Part shown: positions 16,792 through 24,988 of the stretch, in pieces
Layout: the number at the start of each line of letters is the position of its first letter
Numbering within the stretch: position 1 is the first letter of the stretch
Assembly (NCBI GenBank): GCA_910585595.1
Contig: CAJUET010000001.1
Location: 62,001 to 126,000 of the forward strand
Reading direction: 5' to 3'
Origin: an uncultured Christensenella sp.
Lineage (GTDB): Bacteria > Bacillota > Clostridia > Christensenellales > Borkfalkiaceae
Length of the DNA: 64,000 bases
Notes under the pieces: model-generated
What the model was told of the DNA's origin: nothing
The model's input: only the letters and a program-made list of their open reading frames with translations
Databases searched by the model: none
Position numbers and translations under genes: made by a program

Positions 16792-16819
16792 ATCTTAAAA
16801 CACAAAAGGAAGCAATGCT

Positions 16820-17146
16820 ATGCTGACAAAAGACGAATTACCCGAATGCCCTGTTGCAACTACAGTACGGCTCATCGGCAACAAGTGGAAGTTACTTATC
16901 GTACGCAATTTAATGTATGACGGTAAACAGAGATTCAAAGATTTTATTAAATCCATCCCCGCCATCAGCAAAAAGGTTTTAACCGATAATCTTCGTTCTT
17001 TGGAAGATGACGGGCTTATAGAAAGAGAAGTTTTTGCGGAAGTACCGCCGCGAGTTGAGTATTCTTTGTCACCGCTCGGACAATCGTTAAAACCGATATT
17101 GGACGCTATGTACGATTGGGGCACGAATTATAAAAAGAGCGTGTAA
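16820..17146 (+). CDS. HxlR-family transcriptional regulator
   Basis: 108-residue winged-helix protein. The N-terminal cysteine (ECPVATTVRLIGNKWKLLIV) is in the place used for redox or electrophile sensing in HxlR/HypR members. The helix-turn-helix is RFKDFIKSIPAISKKVLTDNLRSLEDDGLI and the wing is REVFAEVPPRVEYSLSPLG. AAAGGA lies about 10 nt before the ATG. It likely controls itself and the divergent cupin gene through the dyad between them. Confidence 0.9.
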   Translation: MLTKDELPECPVATTVRLIGNKWKLLIVRNLMYDGKQRFKDFIKSIPAISKKVLTDNLRSLEDDGLIEREVFAEVPPRVEYSLSPLGQSLKPILDAMYDWGTNYKKSV

Positions 17147-17148
17147 AA

Positions 17149-17235
17149 TTAAATATGCCGATAGAGCGTAATTGCTCTATCGGCGTTTGCCGTTTTCTGT
17201 TTCGAAATAAATTTAATTAGCTTCTCTTTATTCAT
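17149..17235 (-). CDS. Short reading frame (28 residues) after coaE, possibly a gene remnant
   Basis: MNKEKLIKFISKQKTANADR-AITLYRHI. The ATG is 9 nt after the coaE stop and is preceded by TGAGG, a good ribosome site. The peptide is basic and amphipathic. The second half coincides with the GCCGATAGAGC hairpin at 17157-17184. It could be a real mini-protein, or the N-terminus of a longer gene cut off when the cupin/HxlR pair arrived. I do not recognise the sequence. Confidence 0.35.
   Translation of the reverse strand: MNKEKLIKFISKQKTANADRAITLYRHI
17157..17184. terminator. Hairpin after the HxlR gene
   Basis: GCCGATAGAGC and GCTCTATCGGC with a 6-nt loop, 11 nt after the regulator stop. The U-run on the plus strand is weak (GTTTGCCGTTTT). 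It resembles the hairpin at 16245-16283 in stem sequence. Confidence 0.6.
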
Positions 17236-17244
17236 AAGTATACC

Positions 17245-17820
17245 TCAAACGATTTTACTCAATATTTTGATTGTTTTTTCTTTTAACTCCTCTACCGTTC
17301 CGTTATTTTCTACAATTATGCAATTTTTATCGAATAGAAGCGCCGGATCAATTTGATTCTCCATGCGGTTTAAAATTTCCGCTTCCGTCAATCGACTGCG
17401 CTTTTTTACGGCCTCAATCCGATCCTCTTTATTTCGAACCAAAGCAATTACACAATCGAACAATTCCTCATATCCGCCCTCAAACAGAAGCGGCACCTCT
17501 GCAAAAACGATTTCTTTGTCTTCCATTTTTTTTAACAGTCGCTGCAAGATCAACGGATGCGCCAAAGATTCAAGCGTTTTTTTATCCTCACGATTTTTAA
17601 AAATGCGTTCCGAAAGAATCTTTTTATTGAACTTTCCATCGGGAAAGCATTCGGGAAAGTTCTTAATCAATAATGAAAGATATGCTTCCTCTTGCAAAAG
17701 ATCGGCGTAAATATCGTCACAGGAAAACACTTCATAACCCAAGCTTTTTAAAATATTGCAAAAAAGAGTTTTTCCGCTACCGATTCCGCCCGTGACGGCG
17801 ATTTTTTTATTTTGCTTCAT
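17245..17820 (-). CDS. coaE: Dephospho-CoA kinase
   Basis: Final step of coenzyme A synthesis. P-loop TGGIGSGKTLFCN at about 10-22, DDIYADLL, the LAHPLILQRLLKKM stretch and VPLLFEGGYEELFDCVI with the substrate-binding region. 191 residues is typical. It overlaps polA by 14 nt, the usual polA-coaE arrangement. Confidence 0.95.
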   Translation of the reverse strand: MKQNKKIAVTGGIGSGKTLFCNILKSLGYEVFSCDDIYADLLQEEAYLSLLIKNFPECFPDGKFNKKILSERIFKNREDKKTLESLAHPLILQRLLKKMEDKEIVFAEVPLLFEGGYEELFDCVIALVRNKEDRIEAVKKRSRLTEAEILNRMENQIDPALLFDKNCIIVENNGTVEELKEKTIKILSKIV

Positions 17821-20332
17821 ACCAGCTCTTCCCCGTAGATATATCTACAGTCAATGGAACTTTCAGGTTTACTGCATTTTCCATTTCTTCTTTGAGAATT
17901 TTCGTGGCCTGCTCCTTTTCCTCGAGCGGACAATCAAGCATAAGTTCATCGTGTACCTGCAAAACCATTTTCGCCTGAAGCCCCTCTTCTTTTAAACGGT
18001 TGAATACACGAATCATTGCTATTTTAATGATATCCGCTGCGCTACCTTGCAAAGGCATATTTCTTGCCGCACGCTCGCCAAAGGCGCGGATATTCATATT
18101 GGGTGATTTAAGCTCTGTGATATAGCGCCTTCTGCCTAAAATCGTCATGACGAATCCTTCTTCCTTTGCACGGCGAATGTTTTCGTCCATATATGTTTTT
18201 ACTTCTGGATAGCGATTGAAATAGCGCTCGATATATGCCTGTGCTTCGGCAACAGAGCAATTCAAATCCTTGGAAAGCGCAAAAGCGCCCATTCCATAAA
18301 TAATACCGAAATTGATTACTTTTGCAGCTCGGCGCATCTGCGGAGTAACTTCTTTTATCCCAAACACCTGCGAGGCAGTTTCACTATGAATATCCGCTCT
18401 TTCGTTATACGCTTTTATAAGCCGCTCCGAGCCCGAAAAATGAGCCAACAATCTTAACTCGATTTGTGAATAATCAGCATCGATCAAAACGTTATCCTTA
18501 TGCGCGACGAAAAGTTTTCTCAGTTCCTTTCCCTCTTCCGTTTGAACGGGTATGTTCTGCAAATTGGGATTCGTACTTGAAAGTCTTCCCGTTGTCGTCA
18601 TCGTCTGATTGTAAGTCGTATGCACAATGCCGCGTTTGACAAGCGGCGCGATACCGTCCACATATGTGGATACTAATTTCTGAATTTCACGGTAACGCAA
18701 AATAAGACGGGCAATTTCATGCTCTTCGGCTAGCTTTTCAAGAACTTCCGCGTTCGTCGAATAGCCGCCTCGAATATTTTTTTTCAGACCCTTTGAATTA
18801 TATCCAAGCTTTTCGAATAAGATTTCGGAAAGCTTGAAAGGAGAATTTAAGTTGAACGATTCCCCTGCAAGCGCAAAAATCTTTTCGGAAAGTTCCTTTA
18901 ATTCTGCGTTGAATTTTTCGCGGAAGAATGAAAATTTATCTTCGTCGACGCATACGCCCTCATTTTCCATGTCAAGGAGAATATAGGCAAGCGGAAGTTC
19001 TAGTTCGCGATAGAGCTTTTCCTCCGCCGTCCCATTCATTTTTTTGAGGGCATCGTCATAGGTTAATTTTAAAGCGTAAGCACATTCTGTTTCAGGAAGA
19101 GAACATTCTTTCGTTAGCTCTTTTGGATCGACGGGTCTTAAATCGGAATTGCCCAGATAACGCAAAAGCATGACATCTTCCATAAGACAGTCTGCCTTGA
19201 TTCCAAGCCCTTCTAAAAAACGTACGGTCGCCTTTACGTCGGTGACGAGCGCAACGCGTGAGTTTGAAAACAGCTCCTTTAAAAGCGGTTTCATATCGTC
19301 TGGAAAGACCCCTTCTACAAGAATATTTTCGCGGAACGGGAAACAGAATTCCTTTCCCGCAAAATAAAGATGATAACCCTCTTTTTCCGTACAAAATGAA
19401 AATTCATACACGCCGTTTAAGAGCGGCAGAATATCTTCGGGGTGAACACAAAGCGAATACTGCGTTTTAGATGTTTGTTTCTCAAAAAAGTCGGTATTGA
19501 GAAGAGATCGGAATTCAAGGCGTTGAAAACTTTCCCGCGCTGCTTCCGAAAAAGGGATTTGAATTTCACAGCTATCAAGCGTAACATCAAGAGGCACATT
19601 CGTATCAATCGTAGCGAGCGTGCGGGAAAGATAAGCAATTTCTCGATCGCTTTCAAGTTTTCCCCTTAGCCCGTTCGGCAATTCATTAATGTGTTTATAA
19701 ATTTCATCAAGGTTATTGTATTTTTGTAGGAGCTCCAAAGCGGTTTTAGCGCCCACTCCTTTTACGCCCGGAATATTGTCGGAACTATCACCCATGAGCG
19801 CTTTTTCTTCAATGATCTGCAAGGGTTCGAGTTTCACTTTTTCGTAAAAATTTTTCTTTGTCAAAAGATCAATGTCGCTAACCCCGCGTCGCGTAAAACA
19901 AACGGATACGTTATCATCGACCAACTGATAAGAATCTCTGTCACCAGTGTAAATATATACGTCCACTCCGTTGAATTTGCGCGAGAGCGATCCGATCAGA
20001 TCGTCTGCTTCAAAACCCTCTTTTTCCACGATTCGGATATTCATAGAGGTGAGTAATTCTTTTAAAATAGGAACTTGCCGTGCAAGATCTTCCGGCATAG
20101 GTTTGCGTGTCGACTTATAACCGTCGTACATTTTGTGACGGAACGTCGGTGCGCGCAAATCGAATGTGACTGCAAAATATTTAGGTTTTCTTTCTTCCAA
20201 AATCTTAAAAATCAATTTAACAAAGCCGAAAATTCCGTTTGTGGGAAGTCCTTCCTTGGTAGAAAATACGCCCATTGCATAGTAAGCGCGGTTTAAAAGA
20301 CTGTTGCCGTCGATAAGAATGAATTTTTCCAT
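17807..20332 (-). CDS. polA: DNA polymerase I
   Basis: Repair and Okazaki-fragment polymerase. N-terminal 5'-3' nuclease (DGNSLLNRAYYA, GDRDSYQLV, GDSSDNIPGVKGVGAKTA), then a degenerate 3'-5' exonuclease domain (about 290-465), then the polymerase domain with motif A DADYSQIELRLLAHFSG, motif B RRAAKVINFGIIYGMGA and motif C LQVHDELMLDCP. The DxE of an active proofreading site is missing (FSFCTEKEGYHLYF at that place), as in other Gram-positive Pol I. Length 841 against 928 in E. coli. The -10 box ends 6 nt before the ATG and no Shine-Dalgarno site is present. Confidence 0.96.
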   Translation of the reverse strand: MEKFILIDGNSLLNRAYYAMGVFSTKEGLPTNGIFGFVKLIFKILEERKPKYFAVTFDLRAPTFRHKMYDGYKSTRKPMPEDLARQVPILKELLTSMNIRIVEKEGFEADDLIGSLSRKFNGVDVYIYTGDRDSYQLVDDNVSVCFTRRGVSDIDLLTKKNFYEKVKLEPLQIIEEKALMGDSSDNIPGVKGVGAKTALELLQKYNNLDEIYKHINELPNGLRGKLESDREIAYLSRTLATIDTNVPLDVTLDSCEIQIPFSEAARESFQRLEFRSLLNTDFFEKQTSKTQYSLCVHPEDILPLLNGVYEFSFCTEKEGYHLYFAGKEFCFPFRENILVEGVFPDDMKPLLKELFSNSRVALVTDVKATVRFLEGLGIKADCLMEDVMLLRYLGNSDLRPVDPKELTKECSLPETECAYALKLTYDDALKKMNGTAEEKLYRELELPLAYILLDMENEGVCVDEDKFSFFREKFNAELKELSEKIFALAGESFNLNSPFKLSEILFEKLGYNSKGLKKNIRGGYSTNAEVLEKLAEEHEIARLILRYREIQKLVSTYVDGIAPLVKRGIVHTTYNQTMTTTGRLSSTNPNLQNIPVQTEEGKELRKLFVAHKDNVLIDADYSQIELRLLAHFSGSERLIKAYNERADIHSETASQVFGIKEVTPQMRRAAKVINFGIIYGMGAFALSKDLNCSVAEAQAYIERYFNRYPEVKTYMDENIRRAKEEGFVMTILGRRRYITELKSPNMNIRAFGERAARNMPLQGSAADIIKIAMIRVFNRLKEEGLQAKMVLQVHDELMLDCPLEEKEQATKILKEEMENAVNLKVPLTVDISTGKSWYEAK

Positions 20333-20338
20333 GCAAAC

Positions 20339-20367
20339 ATTGTATCATGCTTTTGTTTTTTTTGCAA
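20339..20367 (-). promoter_or_regulatory. Promoter of polA-coaE, apparently leaderless
   Basis: Minus strand TTGCAA, 17 nt, TACAAT; only GTTTGC separates the -10 from the polA ATG. Confidence 0.75.
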
Positions 20368-20385
20368 GAAGATTGAAAAAATCGC

Positions 20386-20414
20386 TTGCCTTTTCTCAAA
20401 TATTATTATATAAT
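20386..20414 (+). promoter_or_regulatory. Promoter of tRNA-Leu(CAA)
   Basis: TTGCCT, 17 nt, TATAAT, 12 nt before the tRNA. It is divergent from and adjacent to the polA promoter. Confidence 0.8.
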
Positions 20415-20426
20415 TTTAATGTGATT

Positions 20427-20513
20427 GCCGGTGTGGTGGAATTGGCAGACGCGCTGGACTCAAAATCCAGTGGTAGTGATACCGTATCGGTTCGACCCCG
20501 ATCACCGGCACCA
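20427..20513 (+). tRNA. tRNA-Leu, anticodon CAA
   Basis: Acceptor GCCGGTG/CACCGGC plus ACCA, anticodon stem CTGGA/TCCAG with loop CTCAAAA giving CAA, long variable arm, T-loop TTCGACC. The CCA is encoded. Its 3' end may be the insertion site of a decayed element (second imperfect copy near 21.1 kb). Confidence 0.95.
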
Positions 20514-20516
20514 ACG

Positions 20517-20565
20517 AAAAAACGGGCATTTTTAAGGGTTTTTGCCTTAATTTAGCCCGTTTTTT
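20517..20565 (+). terminator. Terminator of tRNA-Leu(CAA)
   Basis: AAAAAACGGGC and GCCCGTTTTTT form an 11-bp stem beginning 4 nt after the tRNA CCA, ending in a T-run. Confidence 0.85.
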
Positions 20566-20775
20566 GCTATTTTTAAGCATTTTAACGGTATTCGAAATAT
20601 GATTATTTTTCGCTATATATAAACGTTTTCCCCAAATTTCCCCAAAAAACTAAAATATCGTTTCTTCACTTTTCCCGCCCCATGCGGGAATTTTATTTTA
20701 GAACCACAGAAGTTATATTTGCCGTAGTTCAAATAGTACACGGAAAAAGCATTAACGGACTATATTCATTTTTGC
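20566..20775. other. Non-coding stretch at the start of the decayed island
   Basis: No gene is supported. The minus strand reads open for about 50 codons from near 20655 back into the tRNA (FGEIWGKRLYIAKNNH and on), the pattern left when the end of an integrase-like frame abuts a tRNA attachment site, but I cannot confirm an integrase. The tandem TTTCCCCAAATTTCCCCAA lies here. Confidence 0.4.
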
Positions 20776-20898
20776 ATGAGCCGCTATTCCACAACGTTGC
20801 TTGCCAACGTTGACATACCGATTTCTAAAATTGCGCACAGGCTTGTTTTTGCCGACCAAAGCACCTACACCGCATCTTCAAATCGTTCTACAATATAA
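20737..20898 (+). pseudogene. Remnant of an AraC-type DNA-binding domain
   Basis: An open frame bounded by stops reads through LLANVDIPISKIAHRLVFAD, then QSTYTASSNRSTI, then TAA. This follows the second helix-turn-helix of AraC regulators (I.IA..LGF.DQS.F...FK), with the conserved Gly replaced by Val and the rest of the domain gone. The 5' part of the gene is missing. It may once have controlled the neighbouring esterase genes. Confidence 0.55.
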
Positions 20899-20960
20899 GC
20901 CGATAATTGGCGAATGCAACTCGCTCAAAACATATCGGAGCTAGCGAAACGTAATACAAA

Positions 20961-20988
20961 ATGCCGTCCTCAAAAAAAAGGACGGCAT
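20961..20988. terminator. Hairpin within the decayed island
   Basis: ATGCCGTCCT and AGGACGGCAT, a perfect 10-bp stem with loop CAAAAAAA. No live gene lies upstream on either strand within 100 bp, so it probably belonged to a lost transcription unit. Confidence 0.5.
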
Positions 20989-21172
20989 CCATATATTAGC
21001 TTTGTGTCAATAAGTTAAAACAATTGACATGATATAGCTCGTTCGCTTGCCGATATGATGCAGTCCGTCCTTCTTCTTTGCGACGAATCCCTCTCACCGA
21101 ATCAACAAAAAAACAGTTATTTTTAAGGTTATTTCCCTTTATGCGTTTACAAAAAACATTTCTTTAAAAAAG
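20989..21172. other. Gap before the esterase gene with a possible degenerate att copy
   Basis: No gene seen. Positions 21083-21128 resemble the tRNA-Leu(CAA) 3' end and its downstream flank: CGA, TCACCG, CAAC, A-run, then ATTTTTAAGG match in order and nearly in register. Confidence 0.4.
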
Positions 21173-22009
21173 TTACTTTAATGTAATCATTGAAAAATTG
21201 CGGGAAGATAACCAATCAATCGCGAGTTCGAACCATTTCCCGATAAAAGAATTTTTTAAATCGCATTCATCTCTGTTATCGGTCTCTTCATTGCATAAAC
21301 TCATTCCGTGCCAACCTTTTTCAAATACAGTCATACTGAACGGAACGCCCGCCCTTCTGTAAGCCTCGGCGAGCATTAACGAATTTTCCAAGGGAACACA
21401 GTTATCTTCTACCGTGTGCCAAATAAATGCGGGAATACTATCCTTCGTCACGCGTTTTTCGACGGAAAGAATTTCGTACGGAATTTTTGCCCCAGCCGAT
21501 ACAACGCGGCGCGAACCCTCGTGCGTATATTCCCCCATCGTTACAACAGGATAGGAAAGGATCACCGCATTCGGCAGTACGGCCGGGCAGATCGGTACGG
21601 ATTTTACTTCCTCTGCCGTCGCCGTTGCCAAGAGACCGGCAAGATGTCCGCCCGCGGAAAAGCCGATAGCAGCGATTTTATCCGGATTAACGCAATACCT
21701 TTCGGCGTTTTCCCTAATATATGCAACCGCCATAAATGCTTCGTTCAGCGGAATCGGATAGGAAGTATTTAACGAATAATTCAAAACGAATGCGCTATAC
21801 CCTTTTGATAAAAAAGCAAGCGCAACAGGTTCTCCTTCCCGATCGGATAAAAATTCATATCCTCCGCCCGGGAAAATCAGGATCGCGGGACGCGATTTTC
21901 TATTAATTTCTTTGGACGGGGTGCGTACATAAACTTCCAAATATCCACCCGTTACATTCTTTCGCGGCATATTGAAATAATCATATAAATCAATTCGTTC
22001 GGTTATCAT
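21173..22009 (-). CDS. Alpha/beta-hydrolase esterase (BD-FAE/acetylxylan esterase-like)
   Basis: Oxyanion motif FPGGGYEFLSDREGE near residue 46, nucleophile elbow GFSAGGHLAG near residue 120 (Ser), acid in the HTVEDNCVPLENSL stretch (Asp), and the histidine in KGWHGMSLC. No signal peptide, so it is cytosolic, suggesting it deacetylates imported oligosaccharides. GGGGC lies about 6 nt before the ATG. It follows the SGNH esterase by 10 nt in one operon. The exact substrate cannot be told; carbohydrate acetyl esters are likely from the family. Confidence 0.85.
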   Translation of the reverse strand: MITERIDLYDYFNMPRKNVTGGYLEVYVRTPSKEINRKSRPAILIFPGGGYEFLSDREGEPVALAFLSKGYSAFVLNYSLNTSYPIPLNEAFMAVAYIRENAERYCVNPDKIAAIGFSAGGHLAGLLATATAEEVKSVPICPAVLPNAVILSYPVVTMGEYTHEGSRRVVSAGAKIPYEILSVEKRVTKDSIPAFIWHTVEDNCVPLENSLMLAEAYRRAGVPFSMTVFEKGWHGMSLCNEETDNRDECDLKNSFIGKWFELAIDWLSSRNFSMITLK

Positions 22010-22019
22010 ATAGTGCCCC

Positions 22020-22664
22020 TTATGATTTCATTTCAAAACCAACAATTTTCAGCAACGCCCGTGCGATGATCATACTTCCGATCCAACCGGGGTGCACCCT
22101 GTCCCATGTAATAAATGCCGGATAGCGGTGTTTAAGAATATCTGTAAACGCCGCTTGCAAGTCGACGCAAATTATTTCGCGCTTCCCCGCCTCTTCTTTC
22201 ATAATTGCGCCATACTCGTCCATTTTTGCACGCATCGCGTCGTTTGGGTTCGCTTCCAGATAATAAGGCGTCATCCAAATCATACTTGCATCCGTTTTAT
22301 CTGCCGTGGCACTGAGATTCTTGCGATATTCTTCGGCGAACACCGACATATCGGGCTGCACGGGACAGTCGAACTGCCTCCACACATCGTTGAATCCGAT
22401 ACACAGCACCACCCAATCAGGTTTTAATGCCGTAACGTCGGAATCCCAACGCGCCAATAGATCGGCAGATGTATCCCCCGCATTTCCCATATTGACGACG
22501 CGAAGCATAAGTTCGGGATAGTCAACCGTCAGAAACGTATCGACAAAGCGAACGAAACCTTTTCCGACGCCTTCACCTAATCCCTCGCCGATCGGGCGTT
22601 TTCTGCCGTCATCCGTAACGGAGTCGCCTGCAAATACAATTTTTTGTCCTTTTTCGAATAACAT
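22020..22664 (-). CDS. SGNH/GDSL hydrolase (carbohydrate esterase-like)
   Basis: Block I FAGDSVTDDGRKRP (nucleophile Ser), block III VLCIGFNDVWRQF (Asn), and block V WDRVHPGWIG (Asp-x-x-His). 214 residues, no signal peptide, similar to rhamnogalacturonan acetylesterase-like cytosolic proteins. GTAGGAG stands 6 nt before the ATG. First gene of a two-gene esterase operon, suggesting removal of acetyl groups from plant-derived oligosaccharides by two different folds. Confidence 0.87.
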   Translation of the reverse strand: MLFEKGQKIVFAGDSVTDDGRKRPIGEGLGEGVGKGFVRFVDTFLTVDYPELMLRVVNMGNAGDTSADLLARWDSDVTALKPDWVVLCIGFNDVWRQFDCPVQPDMSVFAEEYRKNLSATADKTDASMIWMTPYYLEANPNDAMRAKMDEYGAIMKEEAGKREIICVDLQAAFTDILKHRYPAFITWDRVHPGWIGSMIIARALLKIVGFEMKS

Positions 22665-22714
22665 TGTCTGCTCCTACATTTTCTTTACCTGACATGAGTT
22701 CGGAAAACTTAATG

Positions 22715-22743
22715 ATTATATCACAGCTAAACGCAATCGTCAA
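22715..22743 (-). promoter_or_regulatory. Promoter of the esterase operon
   Basis: Minus strand TTGACG, 17 nt, TATAAT; 50-nt leader. Confidence 0.85.
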
Positions 22744-22779
22744 TTGAATTCGTCAATACCAACGTTCTTTAAGATTAAA

Positions 22780-22815
22780 AATCGCGACGTGGCGCATATA
22801 CGTCCCGTCGCGATT
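22780..22815 (-). terminator. Terminator of degV
   Basis: AATCGCGACG and CGTCGCGATT with an inner ACGT pair; on the minus strand the stem is followed by TTTTTAATC. Confidence 0.85.
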
Positions 22816-22869
22816 CACAGACAAAGGAACTGTTTCAAGTCTGAAAACGTATTAACCTGACATCATAAT

Positions 22870-23715
22870 TCATTTTGCAAAGAATGCAACCGCTATTGCA
22901 TTAGGTCCTACATGCGTGCCAATCGTACTGCCGATCATATAAAAAGGAATGAATTCCGCTTTGCCTTTCCAAAGACGTTCGCTGTCGTTTAAATATTTTT
23001 GCAAATAGTCGTCCGACAGTCCCGAAAACCCCAACACATAAGGCATATCAAAATCAATGCCTCCACATTTTTCGACAAGCTGATTTAAAAGATTATTGCT
23101 CTTTTTGGAGCCTATCGCCTTTCCGACTAATTTGACCTCGCCCTTCACGACGGATACTACAGGCTTAATCGAAAGCATTTCACCTGCTATCGCTGCAACG
23201 GAAGAAATACGCCCGCCCTTACGCAAATATTTTAAAGTATCCAAGACAGCAAGCAGTTGAATCTTCGACTTTTTCTCGTTGAGCTCTTTGAAAATTTCCG
23301 TAGCGCTCCTTCCCTCTTTAACGAGTCTAATAGCGTACTGCAATAAAATTCTCTCGCCGATACACGCCTCCATGCTATCTATAACATATATTTTGCCGCC
23401 AAACTTTTTAGCTGCCTTTACTGCATTTGAATATGTGCCCGAAAGTCTTGAAGAAATAGTTATCGCAATCACCTCGCTTCCGTCCGCAGTGAGTTCCTTA
23501 AACTTTTCTTCCCAACTATATTCGTTGATCTGACTTGTCTGCGGCAACTCAGCGCTTTCTATCAATTTTTCAAAAAATTCCTTATGCGTGAGATTTATTC
23601 CATCCGAATACTCCTCGTCTCCGAAACGCACTTTCATAGGAATTAAAGATATCCCCAATTCGTCAGCCTCGTCCTGTTCAACATCGGAAGCAGAGTCTAC
23701 TATAATTTTAATCAT
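22870..23715 (-). CDS. DegV-family fatty acid-binding protein
   Basis: DegV/FakB proteins bind one fatty acid and present it to the kinase FakA for phosphorylation. Signature regions: IIVDSASDVEQDEADELGIS at the N-terminus, LIPMKVRFGDEEYSDG, the T-S-Q motif LPQTSQIN near residue 60 that contacts the fatty acid carboxylate, ISSRLSGTYSNAV, and the terminal GSTIGTHVGPNAIAVAFFAK. 281 residues is typical. No fakA is nearby. The promoter is flanked by two palindromic operators resembling those of MarR-type fatty acid regulators. Confidence 0.9.
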   Translation of the reverse strand: MIKIIVDSASDVEQDEADELGISLIPMKVRFGDEEYSDGINLTHKEFFEKLIESAELPQTSQINEYSWEEKFKELTADGSEVIAITISSRLSGTYSNAVKAAKKFGGKIYVIDSMEACIGERILLQYAIRLVKEGRSATEIFKELNEKKSKIQLLAVLDTLKYLRKGGRISSVAAIAGEMLSIKPVVSVVKGEVKLVGKAIGSKKSNNLLNQLVEKCGGIDFDMPYVLGFSGLSDDYLQKYLNDSERLWKGKAEFIPFYMIGSTIGTHVGPNAIAVAFFAK

Positions 23716-23751
23716 GATTTTTAATCGTCTCCTTATTGGTAGTTGTAAATT

Positions 23752-23822
23752 GATGATTTATCAACAAGTTTAGTATACTCTTTATTATGCCCGATGTCAA
23801 ACATTTTAGTTGATTTATCAAC
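23752..23822 (-). promoter_or_regulatory. degV promoter bracketed by two palindromic operators
   Basis: Minus strand TTGACA (23795-23800), 17 nt, TATACT (23772-23777). One operator, plus-strand GTTGATTTATCAAC at 23809-23822, lies just upstream of the -35; a second, GATGATTTATCAAC at 23752-23765, lies just past the -10. Both are GTTGAT-2-ATCAAC type dyads. The arrangement implies repression, possibly with looping. Confidence 0.75.
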
Positions 23823-23885
23823 AAATTATATTGGCGCTTTTAAGGAAATGCCTTTAACCTGAATAAATAAACTTCGATAACAAAC

Positions 23886-23924
23886 AAAAAGGGTTTCGAG
23901 GAAAATTACCACGAAACCCTTTTC
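23886..23924. terminator. Terminator of galE (bidirectional)
   Basis: AAAAAGGGTTTCG and CGAAACCCTTTT with a 13-nt loop, 19 nt beyond the galE stop. Confidence 0.85.
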
Positions 23925-23942
23925 AGTTAAATAAGATTTAAA

Positions 23943-24956
23943 TTATTTGTCGTATCCGTTCGGATTATTCTTCTGCCAATTCCACTGATCAACGCACATT
24001 TTCTCTAAATCGTATTCCGCCTTCCAATCAAGATCCTTTGCGGCTTTTTCGGCAGAAGCATAACAGGTCGCGATATCGCCCGCACGGCGCGGTTTGATTT
24101 GGTAAGGAAGTTGCTTTCCGCAAGCTTTTCCGAATGCCTTGATCATATCTAACACGCTATAACCGTTACCTGTACCGAGGTTATAGATATGAACACCCGC
24201 ATTTTTTAGATGCTTGATTGCGGCAACGTGTCCGCGAGCCAAATCAACGACATGAATATAGTCGCGCACGCCCGTACCGTCGGGAGTGGGATAATCGTTT
24301 CCGAACACCCCGATCTCTTTAAGCTTTCCACTTGCAACCTGCGCAACGTAAGGCATTAAGTTGTTGGGTATCCCCTTAGGATCTTCGCCGATAAGCCCGC
24401 TCTCATGCGCGCCAACGGGATTGAAATAACGGAGAAGGACGACGTTCCACTCCTTATTAGCAACGCACAGATCCTTTAAAATCTGCTCCTGCATGACCTT
24501 CGATGTGCCGTAAGGATTGGTAGTGGGATTCATTATGCTCGTCTCTTTAAGCGGAAGCTCGGCAGGATCGCCGTACACCGTTGCCGAAGAAGAGAATACA
24601 ATATTCTTCACGCCGAATTTTTTCATGGTCTCCACAAGAACAAGTGTGGATATAAGATTATTATCATAGTACTCGATAGGCTTTGCAACGCTCTCTCCGA
24701 CCGCCTTAAGACCTGCGAAGTGAATGACCCAATCGATTTTATGCGTTGCAAAAATATTTTCCATCTCTGCGGCATTTCTTACATCCGTTTCGTAAAAAGT
24801 CACTTTCTTGCCCGTGATCTTCTCAATGCGGTTGAGCGCTTCTTGATTTGCATTGCAAAGGTTATCGACAACAATTACATCGTAACCTTCATTTAAAAGT
24901 TCAACTACTGTATGCGAACCGATAAAGCCCGCGCCGCCTGTAACAAGTACGTTCAT
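23943..24956 (-). CDS. galE: UDP-glucose 4-epimerase
   Basis: Interconverts UDP-galactose and UDP-glucose with bound NAD. Rossmann motif TGGAGFIGSHTVVELL at the N-terminus, FAGLKAVGESV, SSSATVYGD with the catalytic Ser/Thr, and YGTSKVMQE with Tyr-x-x-x-Lys at about 149-153. 337 residues is standard. AGGAGG is 6 nt before the ATG. Third gene of galTKE. Confidence 0.96.
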   Translation of the reverse strand: MNVLVTGGAGFIGSHTVVELLNEGYDVIVVDNLCNANQEALNRIEKITGKKVTFYETDVRNAAEMENIFATHKIDWVIHFAGLKAVGESVAKPIEYYDNNLISTLVLVETMKKFGVKNIVFSSSATVYGDPAELPLKETSIMNPTTNPYGTSKVMQEQILKDLCVANKEWNVVLLRYFNPVGAHESGLIGEDPKGIPNNLMPYVAQVASGKLKEIGVFGNDYPTPDGTGVRDYIHVVDLARGHVAAIKHLKNAGVHIYNLGTGNGYSVLDMIKAFGKACGKQLPYQIKPRRAGDIATCYASAEKAAKDLDWKAEYDLEKMCVDQWNWQKNNPNGYDK

Positions 24957-24988
24957 AAATATCCTCCTAAAATAATGAAATCATATAT

